From positions 30,371,321 through 30,435,320 of the forward strand of contig NC_133115.1 of assembly GCF_022965805.1 (NCBI RefSeq): a stretch of DNA of 64,000 bases, in the 5' to 3' direction. The position numbers were made by a program, and so were the translations under genes. The stretch's first letter is position 1, and each line of letters starts with the position of its first letter. Positions 35,166 through 47,621 of the stretch are shown here, in pieces. Source of the stretch: Primulina eburnea. Its lineage: Eukaryota > Streptophyta > Magnoliopsida > Lamiales > Gesneriaceae. Below the pieces are notes generated by a model, which was not told the DNA's origin, did no database searches, and worked only from the letters and a program-made list of their open reading frames with translations.

Positions 35166-36047
35166 ATGGTCTCAAGAAAATCCTATGTCACACTTTGCAC
35201 CCTTTTAGCCATGGCTCTCACTGCCGGGAAGTTGGCTTCCGGGCAAAACTGTGGCTGCGCGTCTAACCTTTGTTGCAGCCAATACGGCTATTGTGGCAGC
35301 ACCGCCGATTACTGTGGGACAGGATGCCGATCCGGCCCATGCTACGGTTCAAGTGGCGTTTCCGGTATAGTGACTGATGCATTTTTCAATGGGATCGCTA
35401 ATGGGGCAGGTGGAGGCTGCGAGGGGAAAGGATTCTACAGCCGATCGGCTTTTCTCACTGCAGCCGGCTCATATCCGTCTTTCGCCAGTGGGTCTAACGA
35501 TGTTGCTAGGCGTGAGGTTGCTGCGTTCTTCGCAAACGTCGCACACGAAACTGGAAGTAAGTTTCATTTAAGGAATTTTAGGCACTCCAACAATTAATTC
35601 TGATCCCTAAAATGTTGTAATAACATATTTTCTAATGCAGGTCTGTGCTATATAAATGAAATTAACGGGGCAACTAGAAACTACTGCCAGGCCAGCACTC
35701 AATATCCGTGTGCGGCCGGAAAGGCTTACTACGGGCGAGGTCCTCTTCAACTTACATGGAACTACAACTACATACCAGCCGGGCAAAGCATCGGGTTCGA
35801 TGGGCTAAACAACCCCGATATCGTGGCTAGTAACAATGTCATATCTTTCAAGACAGCCCTCTGGTTCTGGATGAACAATTGCCATAATGCTATAACATCT
35901 GGACAGGGATTCGGGGCCACGATTCGAGCCATTAACGGAATGGAATGCAATGGAGGGAACACGGGTGCAGTCAATTCTCGTGTCCAATATTACAGAAACT
36001 ATTGCAGCCAACTTGGAGTTGATCCTGGTCCCAATATCAGTTGCTAG
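35166..36047 (+). CDS. Class IV chitinase (hevein-like CBM18 plus GH19), chitinase 2
   Basis: Close paralogue of chitinase 1, 265 residues from exons 35166-35556 and 35641-36047 with an 84-bp GT..AG intron at the same position and phase. A signal peptide covers residues 1-26 (ending ASG). The eight-Cys chitin-binding domain follows. The linker is shorter than in chitinase 1, lacking the SPSGGGSE run. In GH19 the catalytic Glu128 (HETG) and Glu137 (YINE) are present, as are WFWMNNCH and [10 protein letters not shown]. There are no frameshifts. The mature enzyme should be exported. Changes from chitinase 1 cluster around [17 protein letters not shown] and NYIPAGQS at the start of exon 2. The MITE next to the promoter is the main structural difference upstream. 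Confidence 0.96.
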
Positions 36048-36261
36048 ACTTGCTCAAAAATTAAATATATGGGCTTTACTGTAATGAATAAATGAAATCT
36101 CTTACATGTAGATTGGGGTGTAAGAGCCTCCTCTTATATATGTAGAGCTTGTTTGGATTGCAACTCCTATTGCAATATCATCTCTTCAATAAAAGAACAA
36201 ATTTAAAATTAGTCATGTTTAATATATGTTTCTTTTTTTGTAATAATATAATATGTAAACT

Positions 36262-36265
<4 letters not shown>

Positions 36266-36323
<58 letters not shown>
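36266..36323. repeat. (TA)n microsatellite
   Basis: About 58 bp pure TA. From 36330 to about 38590 the sequence is AT-rich with no recognised gene. A passage at 36700-37500 has a retroelement-like feel (ACACAAGATATTTTAAGGAAG) but cannot be assigned. Confidence 0.95.
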
Positions 36324-36327
<4 letters not shown>

Positions 36328-38589
36328 TAATATTAATTATAATCATCTTAGTTATATACATTATATGACGAACGAAGAGTTTTCTTCGGTATGTTTTAAA
36401 CCAACGCTTCTATATGCGTGTTACGTGCTTGTAAAATCGTTGTTTAATTTGTTTTTTTTTCCCCTAATTTTTTAAGTAGTTTGTGGGACGGGATAGTTTT
36501 GTAATTTAGATAAATAAGGAGTAATATAAACATCAATCATCAATTATTATTATTTGACAATTTTATAATAAATTGTTGGTTTTTAACATCTAGGTACTTC
36601 CTCTAGTTGTTTGCTACAGAAGCCCTTTTCTCGACTATCTAGATGCAGCTGGATTCTAGAAAAAGATTTTTCAAAATGTGAACATGCCCGGCTGGGTCTA
36701 ATAAATACTTATATTCACTTGGTTTTGATTTAAAGAAGTTAAAAAAATAAAGTAACGATTAAAGTAAATAACACAAGATATTTTAAGGAAGTTCGAAAGC
36801 AATATACTTTTACATATTCCATTCTTTCAAACAATGAAGTAATTCACTAGAAGAATTTGATTTTACAACAGTTTGTAATAATTCAATTCAATTAAGATTT
36901 GTATATTGCTTAAACGAAATTCATAGTCTCAAATACAAAAATACGAACTATGGTTGTTATGTATCCTTAGATTCAACAGATATCACAATACTCGAATAAA
37001 ATAGATAATCAATAAATTGAGTTATAGTGTAGCACATAATGATCATTGATGATCAAAATATTTATTGAAATGTTCGCAAAAGTGATCAGCTTGAATATGT
37101 CACATAAGAGTACTGTAGATCTCGTGTAACAAACGATCGTTTAGTATTTTAGTAGTCTTCTAAGAAGAAGAGACTCTCATTTATATGGTTGAACTACTCC
37201 AATGTTCAAAATACTTTTAGCATTCAACTTTTGTTTTAGTCGACAAAAAAGTGATATATCTTTTGTCTCATTTATCTTAACAGTATAACGCAATTAATGT
37301 TCCTTGGAATCTATCCAAATATGCTAATGAACGACTCTGATAAAGTTGATTCGTGTGAGAGAAAAACTATAACATAACTTTATCTTATTAGAAGACATTC
37401 TTGAATCATTGAGAGACATCAATTAATGTGCATGATTGATCAAATGATTTTTTTTAAGTTTAGCTGGTAGGTTCAAGAGATAGATTGTTATGCGAGCGAA
37501 CAAACCAGAGACCACATGCAACTTGAACATGTCTTTTCGACAAGTCTGTTCCATTATTATCCCAAGTGTCTATTTTTTTTTTTTTTATAATACTAAATAT
37601 ACGATAATCAATATTTATAACAAATATGTCGTGAGGTATTGTTATTATTTATGAGATTTTATATTGATTTGATTAAAGGAATTTTTGTATTGAATTTTTT
37701 GTGTTGTAAGAATTATTGTAAAATCTCATTGTACATATAGTATGACTATTTTTTTTAACTATTATTATTATTAAAAAAGCTTTTCTTCTCCTCACCTATT
37801 TCAGGTTAAGAATATATGAAATAGCTTATATCTCTTTAATTAGAATGGTGCATTCATCTTCAATTTCTGTTTCAAATATGAAATTTGTATCTTTAGTTAT
37901 AAAATCTATTACAGATGACCACGACAACTAAAGCTATAGTCATATAATTGGTGTATGTTTTCTCAAAGTTGGGTACGTCAAATTAAACTTTGTTAGGCAA
38001 AACTCCTAATTGCTTTTAGGAAATAATACTTGAATAATTTAAAAAAACGACCAAAAATGGGCAAACAAAATTGTTGAATCATATGGATCATTAGCCCATT
38101 AATTTTGTGTGGCATTATTTTTGTTGAGAAAAAAATAATCATCAAGATGCTATTGAATTTTCTATAGGGAAATTGATATATCAAAAAATGGAATCTTTAT
38201 CAAGAATTATTTTTCTTTATTCAATTCATCTTGGATATTTATATTATCCAAAGATAATTAGAGTTATAGCCTTAAGTTTTTTGATTAAATTAGATTAGAT
38301 CAAGATTACTTGTAAAACACCATATATAATATATGATAAAATGTAATCAAAAATAAAAAAAATAATCTCTAAATCATCATTAGGTTCTTGAATGAAATTC
38401 TTGCAATGTACACACTGAACATACACATAATATTTTTTGTTTAGACAATGTGTCGTAAATGTAGCTTTCAACCTTTCCCTTCTCTTAAAAACTTAAAATT
38501 TTTAGTATTATCGTACTCTTATCTTACATGAATTAATAAAAGATGTATAAAATAATTGATAACGAGTTACCATTTATTGGAATATTATA

Positions 38590-39344
38590 AGTTTCAGAGT
38601 TTGACAAATTAATCAATAAGAGAACTGAAGAATCTAACTGATGTCATGTAATCGTAACTGAAGACCTCGTTCTAGCTGAACTTGAAATTTTTATCAACTG
38701 AATTATTAGTAACTGATAGGACATCAGTTACAACTGATAATGTCTAGCTGAATTGATCGGCTGATCAGTTGACTTCTAATCAGTTGGTCATGTCATCAGC
38801 TGAAGTATCAACAGACAGACTGACAGGTCGTACCGAATCAGAACAGAACAGTCTGAATACTTGGTACTACTGTCAGATAAAGTAACTATACGAAGATTCA
38901 ACGGATATTCATTAAATGTTCATTAAATGCATTCAATATGACTGTTGAAATCGAAAACTATAAATAGTTGATCAAATCAGTTAAAGAAGGTTATGAATAA
39001 ATCAAGTGAACACACATGAAGCAAAACTTCAATCAGTTGTGATATTTCTCACGAGTATTTTCTCAATATACATATCGCACACTCAAGCTCTACATTTATT
39101 ATATTTATCAGTAGCATTGAGGCTACCAATTGAGAGATATTCAGTTGAAAACTGTAAAAGAGTTGTTAAACTAAGAGTTTCAGTTTGACAGTATGTAAAA
39201 CCAGCTGAAGTGGATTATTACAATATGTTGTAATTTATCAAAGTCTTTTAGTAAAATCTTAACCTCTTGATAAAATGGGTGACATATGAGTATTTGAAAT
39301 CTCAGAACATCCACAAAAATTTGTGTGTTCTTTTCAGTTATTGT
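38590..39344. mobile_element. Copia-type LTR remnant, left part (outermost level of nest)
   Basis: Rich in AACTGA, CAGTTGA and AGCTGAA words, with CTATAAATAGTTGATC (TATA-like) near 38960. The continuation CTTTTCAGTTTTACAC.. lies at 60335, beyond the nested insertions. Outer boundaries were not determined, and no partner LTR is visible. Confidence 0.45.
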
Positions 39345-39689
39345 TGTAACCTGAAATTAGCCACACAAGCCAAGCCTTTAAACTCCATTCAAGCCATGAA
39401 TTCAAAGCTGAATTTGAGAGTAATAACAACCTTTTAATGGTGGATGAATTTGAAGAGCCATAACAGCCTTTTAATGGTGTTTAAAGCCCTTAAGGAGGTC
39501 ATAAACATTGATGTAATAGCCTTGAAAGAGATCCTTTTCATCTCCTCAACATGAGCCTATAAATATCATGCATGATGACCAAAAAGAAGACACAAAACAT
39601 TCACAAACATTCTGAAAATTTCAGCAGAAAAATAGCCATACTTTTGAGCTCCATAGCATCTATTTTCGAAGCACCTGCAACAGCCGAGT
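39345..39689 (+). mobile_element. Ty3 solo LTR (X), left part
   Basis: Starts TGTAACCTGAAATTAGCC, similar to TGTGAGAACCTGAAATTCC, the sense-strand start of the chromovirus LTRs nearby. It was cut at the CGAGT target site and continues at 59322-60334, ending GGAGCGTGACA. Flanking 5-mers ATTGT and ATTAT differ by one base. Total length is about 1358 bp. No interior remains. Confidence 0.65.
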
Positions 39690-40828
39690 TGTCACGCCCC
39701 GGAACGGGGGTTGGTTGACACCGGCGTTGCTCTCAAATTTACATTCGAAAACAACAAGCCTCAGAGTACAGAATTCACAAACCAGTCTTTTATTCATAAT
39801 GTGAAATAAATCAATTGTCTGTTACAACCCTGATACTGATGTTTTACAGCGGAAATGTAAAACTAAATATTACAGTATCTTAACAGATGCAGCGGAATAA
39901 AATAAACATAACTAAAAGTAACAGTCTTCTTCACCAGCCCCAGAACTGGATCTGCTCCTCCTCTTCTAGCCTTTCTTCATCGTTCTTATCTGAGATGTTT
40001 TGGTGGGTAAGTGATATGGTTGTCACTCAGTAAGCGGGGGCGGGAATAACTCTCAGTTTTCGAAGTCATTTTCATACAGAACAGTAATACGAAAATATAC
40101 AGAAATTCTTATTTTCATAACAGAAATCAGAGTTCAGTATTCAGAAATCAGTAATCAGTATTCAGTAATCGGAAATCGGTAGTTTATCAAATAAGCACTG
40201 AGCACGTTCGTGAATTTCATGGCTAAACTGATATCAGTCCCCTATATGTTCTCTCCTCTAAGGGGTGAGGCCAGTAATCAGTAATCATTAATCAGTAATG
40301 TTCAGAATATATATTCCTACCATTAGTTCACTAAGTTTCAGTGCTTCGAAATCAGATATCAGGAATCAGGAATATACTTTGCTTTAAAACAGAAATCATC
40401 AAACAGTTTTTAAGATATTTATATATAAGCCCACTTACAGTAAATTGCTAGAGTTTCGGTTGGAGTCTACTGAAATCTTCTTGCCTCGCTACTGGATTTT
40501 ACAGCTTCGAAAATTCAAGAGATAACTCAGGATTTGTGTAACACCAATTTCAAAGACTTGAGGTGTTATTTATAGGCCACAATCTGACTGTTAAGCTCCC
40601 TATTAATGGCCATAATCTGTCATTAACAATCTTTATTTCGTGTTGAATGCTTCAGTTACAGGTTATGGTCTGAATTAGTAACTGTCTGCTAGAATTTCGT
40701 GCTGCTGCTGGATTTTATCTGTCGTCTGCTGCTGGATTCCAATCTGCTGGAAAAATACCAGCTTCTGAAATGTTAGCTTCTGCTGGAATTTTCAGCTTCT
40801 GCTACTGCTGGAATTTCAGGTTCTCACA
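39690..40828 (-). repeat. Element A 3' LTR (1139 bp)
   Basis: TGTCACGCCCCGG..GGTTCTCACA on the plus strand, complete. It has CAGTAATCAGTAATC-type short repeats around 40140-40290 and CTGCTG triplets, both shared with 58254-59321 rather than with B's LTRs, which confirms the pairing. Confidence 0.93.
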
Positions 40829-40869
40829 TCCCTCCCTCCTTATGAGAAGTTTCGTCCTCGAAACTTGGC

Positions 40870-41734
40870 TAAGCATGATCTTCAAAGAGATGAGGGTATT
40901 GTTCTCGCATCTTTTCTTCCAACTCCCAAGTAGCTTCTCTTTCGGTGTGATTGGACCATTGTACTTTGACATATGGAATAGTTCGTCGCTACAGTACTTG
41001 GTCTTTGTTATCCACAATTCAAATCGGAATTTCTTCATATTTCAACTCTTTATTTAGATTGCCTTCAACCAACAGTGGTCCAGCTTCCAGAATATGACTA
41101 GGATCGGCAATATATCTCCTCAGTTGCGAGACGTGGAATACATTGTGAATTCTTGACATGTCGGGTGGTAGTGCTAATCTATAAGCAAGAGTTCCCACTT
41201 TCTCAAGAATTTCAAATTGTCCGACGTATCTAGGATTCAATTTCCCAGCCTTATTGAATCGGATTACACCCTTCATGGGTGACACTTTCACATATGCCTT
41301 CTCTCCAACTTCAAATTCCACAGGCCTTCTTTTCAGGTCAGCCCAGCTTTTCTGTCGATCTTGTGCAGTTTTTAATCTCTCCTTGATCACAGCAACTTTG
41401 TCCACTGTTTGTTGGATCATTTCGGGTCCAACAATGGCTTTCTCCCCTACTTCGTTCCAATATAGTGGTGATCGACATTTTCGTCCATACAGAGCTTCGT
41501 ATGGTGCCATTTCAATGCTGCTGTGGTAACTATTATTGTATGCGAACTCGATTAAGGGCAGATGTTCGCTCCAATTACCACTGAAGTCCAAGGCACATGC
41601 TCTCAGCATATCTTCTAGAGTTTGTATTGTCCTCTCAGTTTGGCCATCAGTCTGCGGATGGTAGGCCGTGCTAAGAGTAACCTTAGTCCCCATAGCTTGT
41701 TGAAAGCTCTTCCAAAATCGAGATGTAAATCTAG
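40870..41734 (-). pseudogene. Element A integrase C-terminus and chromodomain
   Basis: Starting at the insertion point 41734, the minus strand reads [28 protein letters not shown] (third catalytic Glu), [12 protein letters not shown] and [11 protein letters not shown]. It then hits stops at 41019 and again before the chromodomain ([16 protein letters not shown]). Upstream codons lie at 53073 and above. Confidence 0.9.
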
Positions 41735-42899
41735 TGTCACGCCCCGGGACGGGGGTTGGTTGACGCCGACGTTGCTCTCAAATTTACATTCGAAAACAAC
41801 AAGCCTCAGAGTACAAAATTCATAAACCAGTCTTTTATTCACAATACGTAATAAATCAATTGTCTGTTACAACCATGATACTGATGTTTTACAGCGGAAA
41901 TGTAAAACCAGACATCATAACATCGCCTTAACAGATACAGCGGAAATAACATAACATAACATAAACTGAAAACAATAATCTTCTTCACCAGCCCCAGAAC
42001 TGGATCTGCTCCTCTTCTTCTAGCCTTTCTTCATCGTTCTTTTCTGGAATGGTTTGGTGGGTGAGTGATATGGTTGTCACTCAGTAAACGGAGGCAGGAA
42101 TAACTCCCAGTTTTCGAAATCGTTTTCAACAGAAACGGTAATACAATAATGTACAGAAACTTGTATTTTCATAACAGAATCAGAACTCAGAATTTACATG
42201 GTTCAGAACAGAAATCCGAATTAATAAGCACTGAGCACGTTAGTGAATTTCATGGCTAAACTGATATCAGTCCCCTATATGTTCTCTCCTCTAAGGGGTG
42301 AGGCCAGAATCAGAATCAGAATCAGAATTCAGAAATGTGCAGAATATATATTCCTACCATTAGTTCACTAGGGAGTTTCAGTGCTTCAAAATCATATATC
42401 AGAAATCAAACATACAGAAACTGATCTTTACAACAGAATTATCAAAACGGATTTCAAGATATTTATACATAAGCCCACTTACAGTAATTTGCTTAAAGAA
42501 TTTCGGTTGAAATCTGGGAATCTGCTTGCCTTGCTACTGGATTCTTACAGCTTCGAAAATGCCCTCTCTTAGCTCTAGTTTCAAATGATAACTCAAGATT
42601 TTGGTAAACAAATTCAGGTGTTTGAGGGTGATATTTATAGGTGAAAATCTGACTGTTAGCCTCCCAATTAAGGCCATAATCTGACATTAACAATCTTTAT
42701 TTTGTGTTAAATGCTTCAGTTACAAGTAATGGTCTGAATTAGTAACTGTCTGCTGGAATTTGGTGCTGCTGCTGCTGCTGGATTTTATCTGTAGTCTGCT
42801 GCTGGATTCCAATCTGCTGGAAAAATACCAGCTTCTGAAATATGAGCTGCTGCTGGAATTTTGATAGCTGCTGAAATGCTGAAAATTCGGATCCTCACA
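41735..42899 (-). repeat. Composite B LTR 1 (3' LTR)
   Basis: 1165 bp, TGTCACGCCCCGGG..GATCCTCACA. Highly similar to 49014-50183, including a short AGAATCAGAATCAG run near 42310. Followed by polypurine tract complement TCCCTCCCTCCTT. Confidence 0.93.
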
Positions 42900-42939
42900 T
42901 CCCTCCCTCCTTATGAAAAGTTTCGTCCTCGAAACTTGG

Positions 42940-45900
42940 CTACACATGATCCTCAAAGAGGTAAGGGTATTGTTCTCGCATCTTTTCTTCCAACTCCCAA
43001 GTAGCTTCTCTTTCGGTGTGGTTTGACCATTGTACTTTGACATATGGAATAGTTCGTCTCCTCAGTACTTGGTCTTTGTTATCCACAATTCGAATCAGAA
43101 TCTCTTCATATTTCAGCTCTTCATTTAAATTGCTCTCAACCAGAAGTGGTCCAGCTTCCAGAATGTGGCTTGGATCAGGAATATATCTCCTCAGCTGCGA
43201 GACGTGGAATACATTATGAATTCTTGACATGTCGGGTGGGAGTGCTAATCTATAAGCAAGTGTTTCCACTTTCTCGAGAATTTCAAATGGTCCGACGTAT
43301 CTAGGATTCAATTTCCCAGCCTTATTGAATCGGATTACACCCTTCATGGGTGACACTTTCACATATGCTTTTTCTCCAATTTCGAATTCCATCGGTCTTC
43401 TTTTCAGGTCCGCCCAGCTTTTCTGTCGATTCTGTGCAGCTTTTAATCTCTCCTTGATCACAACAACTTTATCCACTGTTTCTTGGATCATTTCGGGTCC
43501 AACAATGGCTTTTTCCCCTACTTCGTTCCAATATAGTGGTGATCGACACTTTCGTCCATACAGAGCTTCGTATGGTGCCATTCCAATGCTGCTGTGGTAA
43601 CTATTATTGTACGCGAACTCGATTAAGGGCAGATGTTCGCTCCAATTACCACTGAAGTCTAGAGCACATGCTCTCAGCATATCTTCTAGAGTTTCAATGG
43701 TCCTCTCAGTTTGGCCGTCGGTTTGAGGGTGATAAGCCGTACTAAGAGTAACCTTGGTTCCCATAGCTTGTTGAAAGCTCTTCCAAAATCGAGATGTAAA
43801 TCTAGGATCTCTGTCTGATAGTATGCTAGCTGGTACTCCATGTAATCGCACGATCTCATTCATGTACAAGGTGGCTAGCTTATCCAAATTATAGTTCATG
43901 CGGACAGGTAAGAAATGCGTAGATTTTGTGAGTCTATCTACGATTACCCATATTCCGTCATGACCTTGTCTAGTCTTTGGTAAACCCACAACGAAATCCA
44001 TAGAAATATGCTCCCATTTCCATTCTGGAATTTCTAGAGGTTGCAGAAGTCCTCCAGGTCTTTGGTGCTCTGCCTTGACTTGCTGGCATACGTGACATTT
44101 AGAAACAAATATTGCCACGTCCTTCTTCATTCCACTCCACCAGAAATTCTTCTTCAAGTCCCTGTACATCTTTGTACTGCCAGGATGGATTGAAAATTTT
44201 GACTTATGTGCTTCAGACATCACTTCTTGTTGAAGGTGGTCGATGTCTGGTACACACAAACGTCTTTTCATCCACAATATTCCTTCGTTATCCATCTCAA
44301 AATCTTGTGATTTCCCTTCTTTGGCTTGTTCTTTTATTTTCACCAAAGCGGAATCTCTATCTTGACTCATCTTGATTGTCTCCCGAAGACAAGGTTGTGC
44401 TGAAAGTGACGCTAGGATTACTTTGCTCATATCCTTCCGACTCAAAGCGTCAGCTACCTTGTTTGCTTTGCCTGGGTGGTAGCTTATCTTCAAGTCGTAG
44501 CCTTTCATGAGTTCAATCCACCGTCTTTGCCTTATGTTTAACTCTTTCTGAGTGAACAAGTACTTGAGGTTTTGGTGATCCGTGAAAATCTCACACTTGG
44601 CTCCATAGAGATAATGTCTCCAAATTTTTAGTGCGAACACCACTGCAGCTAGTCGGAGGTCATGCGTTGGGTAATCCTGTTCATATGGCTTCAGTTGTCT
44701 CGACGCGTATGCAATCACCATTCCCTCCTGCATGAGTACACATCCTAAACCTTCTTTGGATGCATCACTGTAGACGGTGTAGTCCTTACCCTCCATAGGT
44801 AATACTAGCACTGGTGTGGACGTAAGCTTCTTCTTCAAAGTCTGGAAGCTTTGCTCACATTTTGCACTCCATTGAAATTTAGAGTTCTTCTGTGTGAGCT
44901 TGGTGAGGGGTATGGCTATTGAAGAGAATCCTTCAACAAATTTTCGATAATAGCCTGCTAATCCCAAGAAGCTTCGTATCTCTGTCACACTCTTTGGTCT
45001 AGGCCAATCCGAGATTGCCTCTACTTTCTTAGGGTCCACAGATACTCCTGCTGCTGATATTATGTGTCCCAAGAATGCGACGCTCTCTAGCCAGAATTCG
45101 CATTTCTTGAATTTGGCGTATAGTTCTTTTTCTCTCAGCTTCTGTAGGGTGAGACGAAGATGTTCTTTGTGGTCGTCTTCACTTGACGAATATACTAGAA
45201 TATCGTCGATGAATACCACAACAAACTTGTCTAGGAATGGCTTGAACACTCTGTTCATGAGATCCATGAATACTGCCGGAGCGTTTGTTAACCCGAACGA
45301 CATCACTGTGAACTCATAGTGTCCATACATTGTTCTGAAGGCTGTCTTCGGAATATCTTCGGTCTTGACCTTGAGCTGGTGGTAGCCTGACCTTAAGTCG
45401 AGCTTGGAAAAGACCAAAGCTCCCTTGAGTTGGTCAAACAAGTCATCTATTCTTGGAAGCAGATACTTGTTTTTAATTGTGATTTTATTCAGCTCTCTGT
45501 AATCGATACACATTCTCATGCTTCCGTCCTTCTTCTTTACAAATAGGACAGGAGCTCCCCACGGAGATGCGTTTGGTCGGATTTGCTTCTTGTCCAACAA
45601 CTCTTGGAGTTGCTCTTTGAGTTCTTTTAACTCTGCTGAAGCCATTCGGTATGGTGCTTTTGAGATTGGTGTAGCATTGGGTACTAAGTTAATCTCAAAT
45701 TCCACTTCGCGATCAGGAAGTTCGCCCGGGAGTTCTTCAGGAAAGACATCCGAGAATTCTTGCACTACCGGAATCTCTTCTAGTTTAGGTGCAGTTTCTT
45801 GTTTTACCTCGCTTAACATGGCTAGGTAAACTTCTTCTCCACTTTTCATGGCTTTCCAAGTTTGAGAAGCAGAAAGAAGAGTTTTTCGTTCTTTGGTCTT

Positions 45901-47262
45901 GCCATGAAATAAAATTTTCTCTTGGTGTGGAGCTTGGATGGTTACCGTCTTTCCATGACAGTCTACTAAGGCATTATTCTTGGCTAACCAATCCATTCCA
46001 AGGATTACATCGAATTCCACCATGTTTAGTTGAATCAGGTTTGCCTTGAAATTCTGATCTTCTACGAGAACACTAATATCCCGATATAGAGTGCGAGTTT
46101 CTAAAATTCGATTAGCAGGAGTTGCTACTCTATATGGTTCCTCTAAGTTATCAGGCTTAGCTCCTAACTTCTTGGAAAATCTCTTAGACAGGAATGAATG
46201 CGTAGCACCACAATCAAATAACACATAAGCAGGTATATTATTGATTAAAATGGTACCGGCTACGACATCATTGGAATTGTCAGCCTCTTCTTGAGTTATA
46301 GCATAGACTCGAGCATTTGGCTTGTTCTCCTTAGGCTTATTTGGAGTTGTTCCTCCTGCTGGTCCATTCTTTGGATCTGGAAGAGGACATTGAGCAATGC
46401 GATGGTCCATCTTTCCACAACGGAAACAAGCTCCAGAATTCCTACGACATTCACCAGTGTGTGTGAATCCGCAAGTTTGGCACTTGGCTCCTTCTTTGCT
46501 TGATTGAGAGGAAGTGGTTCCCTTGGCTGGAGCACTGGTAAACTGATTGCTTGAAAACCTAGGCCTCTTGAATTGCTGGCTCGATTGGTACTGGCTTGGC
46601 TGAGAACGCTTGAGTTTGTTCTCGCCTTCACGCCTCTTGATGTCATTTTCAGCCCTGATGGCATCTCCCATAAATTCATCAAAACTGTTGGGTTCGATAA
46701 CGGCAAGGGCAGATTGAATACGGCTGTTCAATCCTTTCTTGAAGCGATGCATCTTCAAGGCCTCGTCTCCCATTATGGTTGGGGAGTAAGTTCCCAAAGA
46801 GTGGAACTTGGAAGAATACTCCACCACTGTCATGTTTGGTTCTTGAACCAAACTTTCAAATTCTGACAGCTTCTGCACTCGAACTGCTGTCGGGAAGTAC
46901 TGCCTCAGAAATGCCTCTCGGAACTTTTGCCAAGTAATAGGTCCCACCTCTAACATAGCTGGTGAGACTCCTTCCCACCATTTGGCAGCTTTATCGACAA
47001 GAAAATGTGTAATCACCTCTACTCGGACCCTTTGTGGAACCTCCAGTAGACGGAGATGATTCTCCACCTCTTTCATCCAATTTTGTCCGACCTCAGGATC
47101 GGAACTTCCATCAAAGTTTGGAACTCTTGCTCTTCGGAGAGCCTCATAGTGCTGCTTCGTTCCATTCTGAGCTGGAGGTGGTGGTGGTGGCTGATTAGCA
47201 TTAGGGTTCACCAACCCTTGTAGCGTGGTTGCCACAATCGTGGCTATCGCCATCAAATCCAC
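42940..47262 (-). CDS. Chromovirus Gag-Pol polyprotein (1440 aa), uninterrupted
   Basis: A single frame with, in order: capsid (about 40-210); CCHC knuckle C279-C292 ([14 protein letters not shown]); protease with D350 in FDCGATHSF; reverse transcriptase about 560-740 with D622 and FIDD 684-687; RNase H from about 825 with D833, D895 and D938; integrase HHCC H1019, H1026, C1056, C1059 and D1089, D1150, E1186; C-terminal chromodomain ([21 protein letters not shown]). The RNase H glutamate expected in HDLELAAVV is Arg (R870); A and the partial copy keep Glu, so this copy is probably RNase H-dead. The open frame extends about 48 codons upstream through a poly-Gln run; the start found in A as ATGGACGG is ATTGACGG here. 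The protein would copy and integrate element RNA, with the chromodomain steering to chromatin. Confidence 0.93.
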   Translation of the reverse strand: MDLMAIATIVATTLQGLVNPNANQPPPPPPAQNGTKQHYEALRRARVPNFDGSSDPEVGQNWMKEVENHLRLLEVPQRVRVEVITHFLVDKAAKWWEGVSPAMLEVGPITWQKFREAFLRQYFPTAVRVQKLSEFESLVQEPNMTVVEYSSKFHSLGTYSPTIMGDEALKMHRFKKGLNSRIQSALAVIEPNSFDEFMGDAIRAENDIKRREGENKLKRSQPSQYQSSQQFKRPRFSSNQFTSAPAKGTTSSQSSKEGAKCQTCGFTHTGECRRNSGACFRCGKMDHRIAQCPLPDPKNGPAGGTTPNKPKENKPNARVYAITQEEADNSNDVVAGTILINNIPAYVLFDCGATHSFLSKRFSKKLGAKPDNLEEPYRVATPANRILETRTLYRDISVLVEDQNFKANLIQLNMVEFDVILGMDWLAKNNALVDCHGKTVTIQAPHQEKILFHGKTKERKTLLSASQTWKAMKSGEEVYLAMLSEVKQETAPKLEEIPVVQEFSDVFPEELPGELPDREVEFEINLVPNATPISKAPYRMASAELKELKEQLQELLDKKQIRPNASPWGAPVLFVKKKDGSMRMCIDYRELNKITIKNKYLLPRIDDLFDQLKGALVFSKLDLRSGYHQLKVKTEDIPKTAFRTMYGHYEFTVMSFGLTNAPAVFMDLMNRVFKPFLDKFVVVFIDDILVYSSSEDDHKEHLRLTLQKLREKELYAKFKKCEFWLESVAFLGHIISAAGVSVDPKKVEAISDWPRPKSVTEIRSFLGLAGYYRKFVEGFSSIAIPLTKLTQKNSKFQWSAKCEQSFQTLKKKLTSTPVLVLPMEGKDYTVYSDASKEGLGCVLMQEGMVIAYASRQLKPYEQDYPTHDLRLAAVVFALKIWRHYLYGAKCEIFTDHQNLKYLFTQKELNIRQRRWIELMKGYDLKISYHPGKANKVADALSRKDMSKVILASLSAQPCLRETIKMSQDRDSALVKIKEQAKEGKSQDFEMDNEGILWMKRRLCVPDIDHLQQEVMSEAHKSKFSIHPGSTKMYRDLKKNFWWSGMKKDVAIFVSKCHVCQQVKAEHQRPGGLLQPLEIPEWKWEHISMDFVVGLPKTRQGHDGIWVIVDRLTKSTHFLPVRMNYNLDKLATLYMNEIVRLHGVPASILSDRDPRFTSRFWKSFQQAMGTKVTLSTAYHPQTDGQTERTIETLEDMLRACALDFSGNWSEHLPLIEFAYNNSYHSSIGMAPYEALYGRKCRSPLYWNEVGEKAIVGPEMIQETVDKVVVIKERLKAAQNRQKSWADLKRRPMEFEIGEKAYVKVSPMKGVIRFNKAGKLNPRYVGPFEILEKVETLAYRLALPPDMSRIHNVFHVSQLRRYIPDPSHILEAGPLLVESNLNEELKYEEILIRIVDNKDQVLRRRTIPYVKVQWSNHTEREATWELEEKMREQYPYLFEDHV

Positions 47263-47282
47263 TTGGCTGAGGCCAACTGCTG

Positions 47283-47293
47283 GTGGCTGTTGC

Positions 47294-47327
<34 letters not shown>

Positions 47328-47330
47328 CAT
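47283..47330. repeat. (TTG)n tract, poly-Gln on the gag strand
   Basis: About 45 bp of TTG/TTGCTG repeats, read as CAA/CAG on the minus strand in frame with gag upstream of its first Met. Element A has a shorter version at 56555-56582 with a nearby frameshift. Confidence 0.9.
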
Positions 47331-47621
47331 CCTCATTGTTGCGGTTGTTGTTACGATTGTTGTAACGAGGGTTGCGGTTGTTCCTTACTGGTCTTCCGTC
47401 AATTTCCTACAGTTATGAAAGTTCTAAGATTTTTGGCAGAATATGGACTAAACAAAAGAAACAAAATGATTGAGTAATTGCTCAGAATTAAATATGAAAC
47501 CAATTGATAGAAATAACTTTTATTGATTTCCCAAGAAAGTGCAATTACAAATGAACTTTGGAAATGAAAACAGAATGCAACTGAAACAAGTGCTATTACA
47601 AAGAAAACAACTACTAATAGT

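Larger units (their letters stand above)
32855..36060 (+). other. Segmental duplication unit 2 (chitinase-bearing)
   Basis: Counterpart of 17855-22840. Blocks at 32855-33135, 34480-34545 and 34570-34730, the promoter and the chitinase gene keep order and orientation. Bases 33300-34470 are AT-rich and unrecognised. An offset of about 15 kb between units implies a tandem duplication since altered by insertions. Confidence 0.75.

Noticed and set aside
36149..36475. 108-codon frame with Tyr-Ile repeats
   Set aside because: Produced by the (TA)n microsatellite.
43325..46866. Several plus-strand frames of 60-100 codons over the gag-pol gene
   Set aside because: Antisense shadows of the conserved pol reading frame; the same shadows recur over every pol copy.
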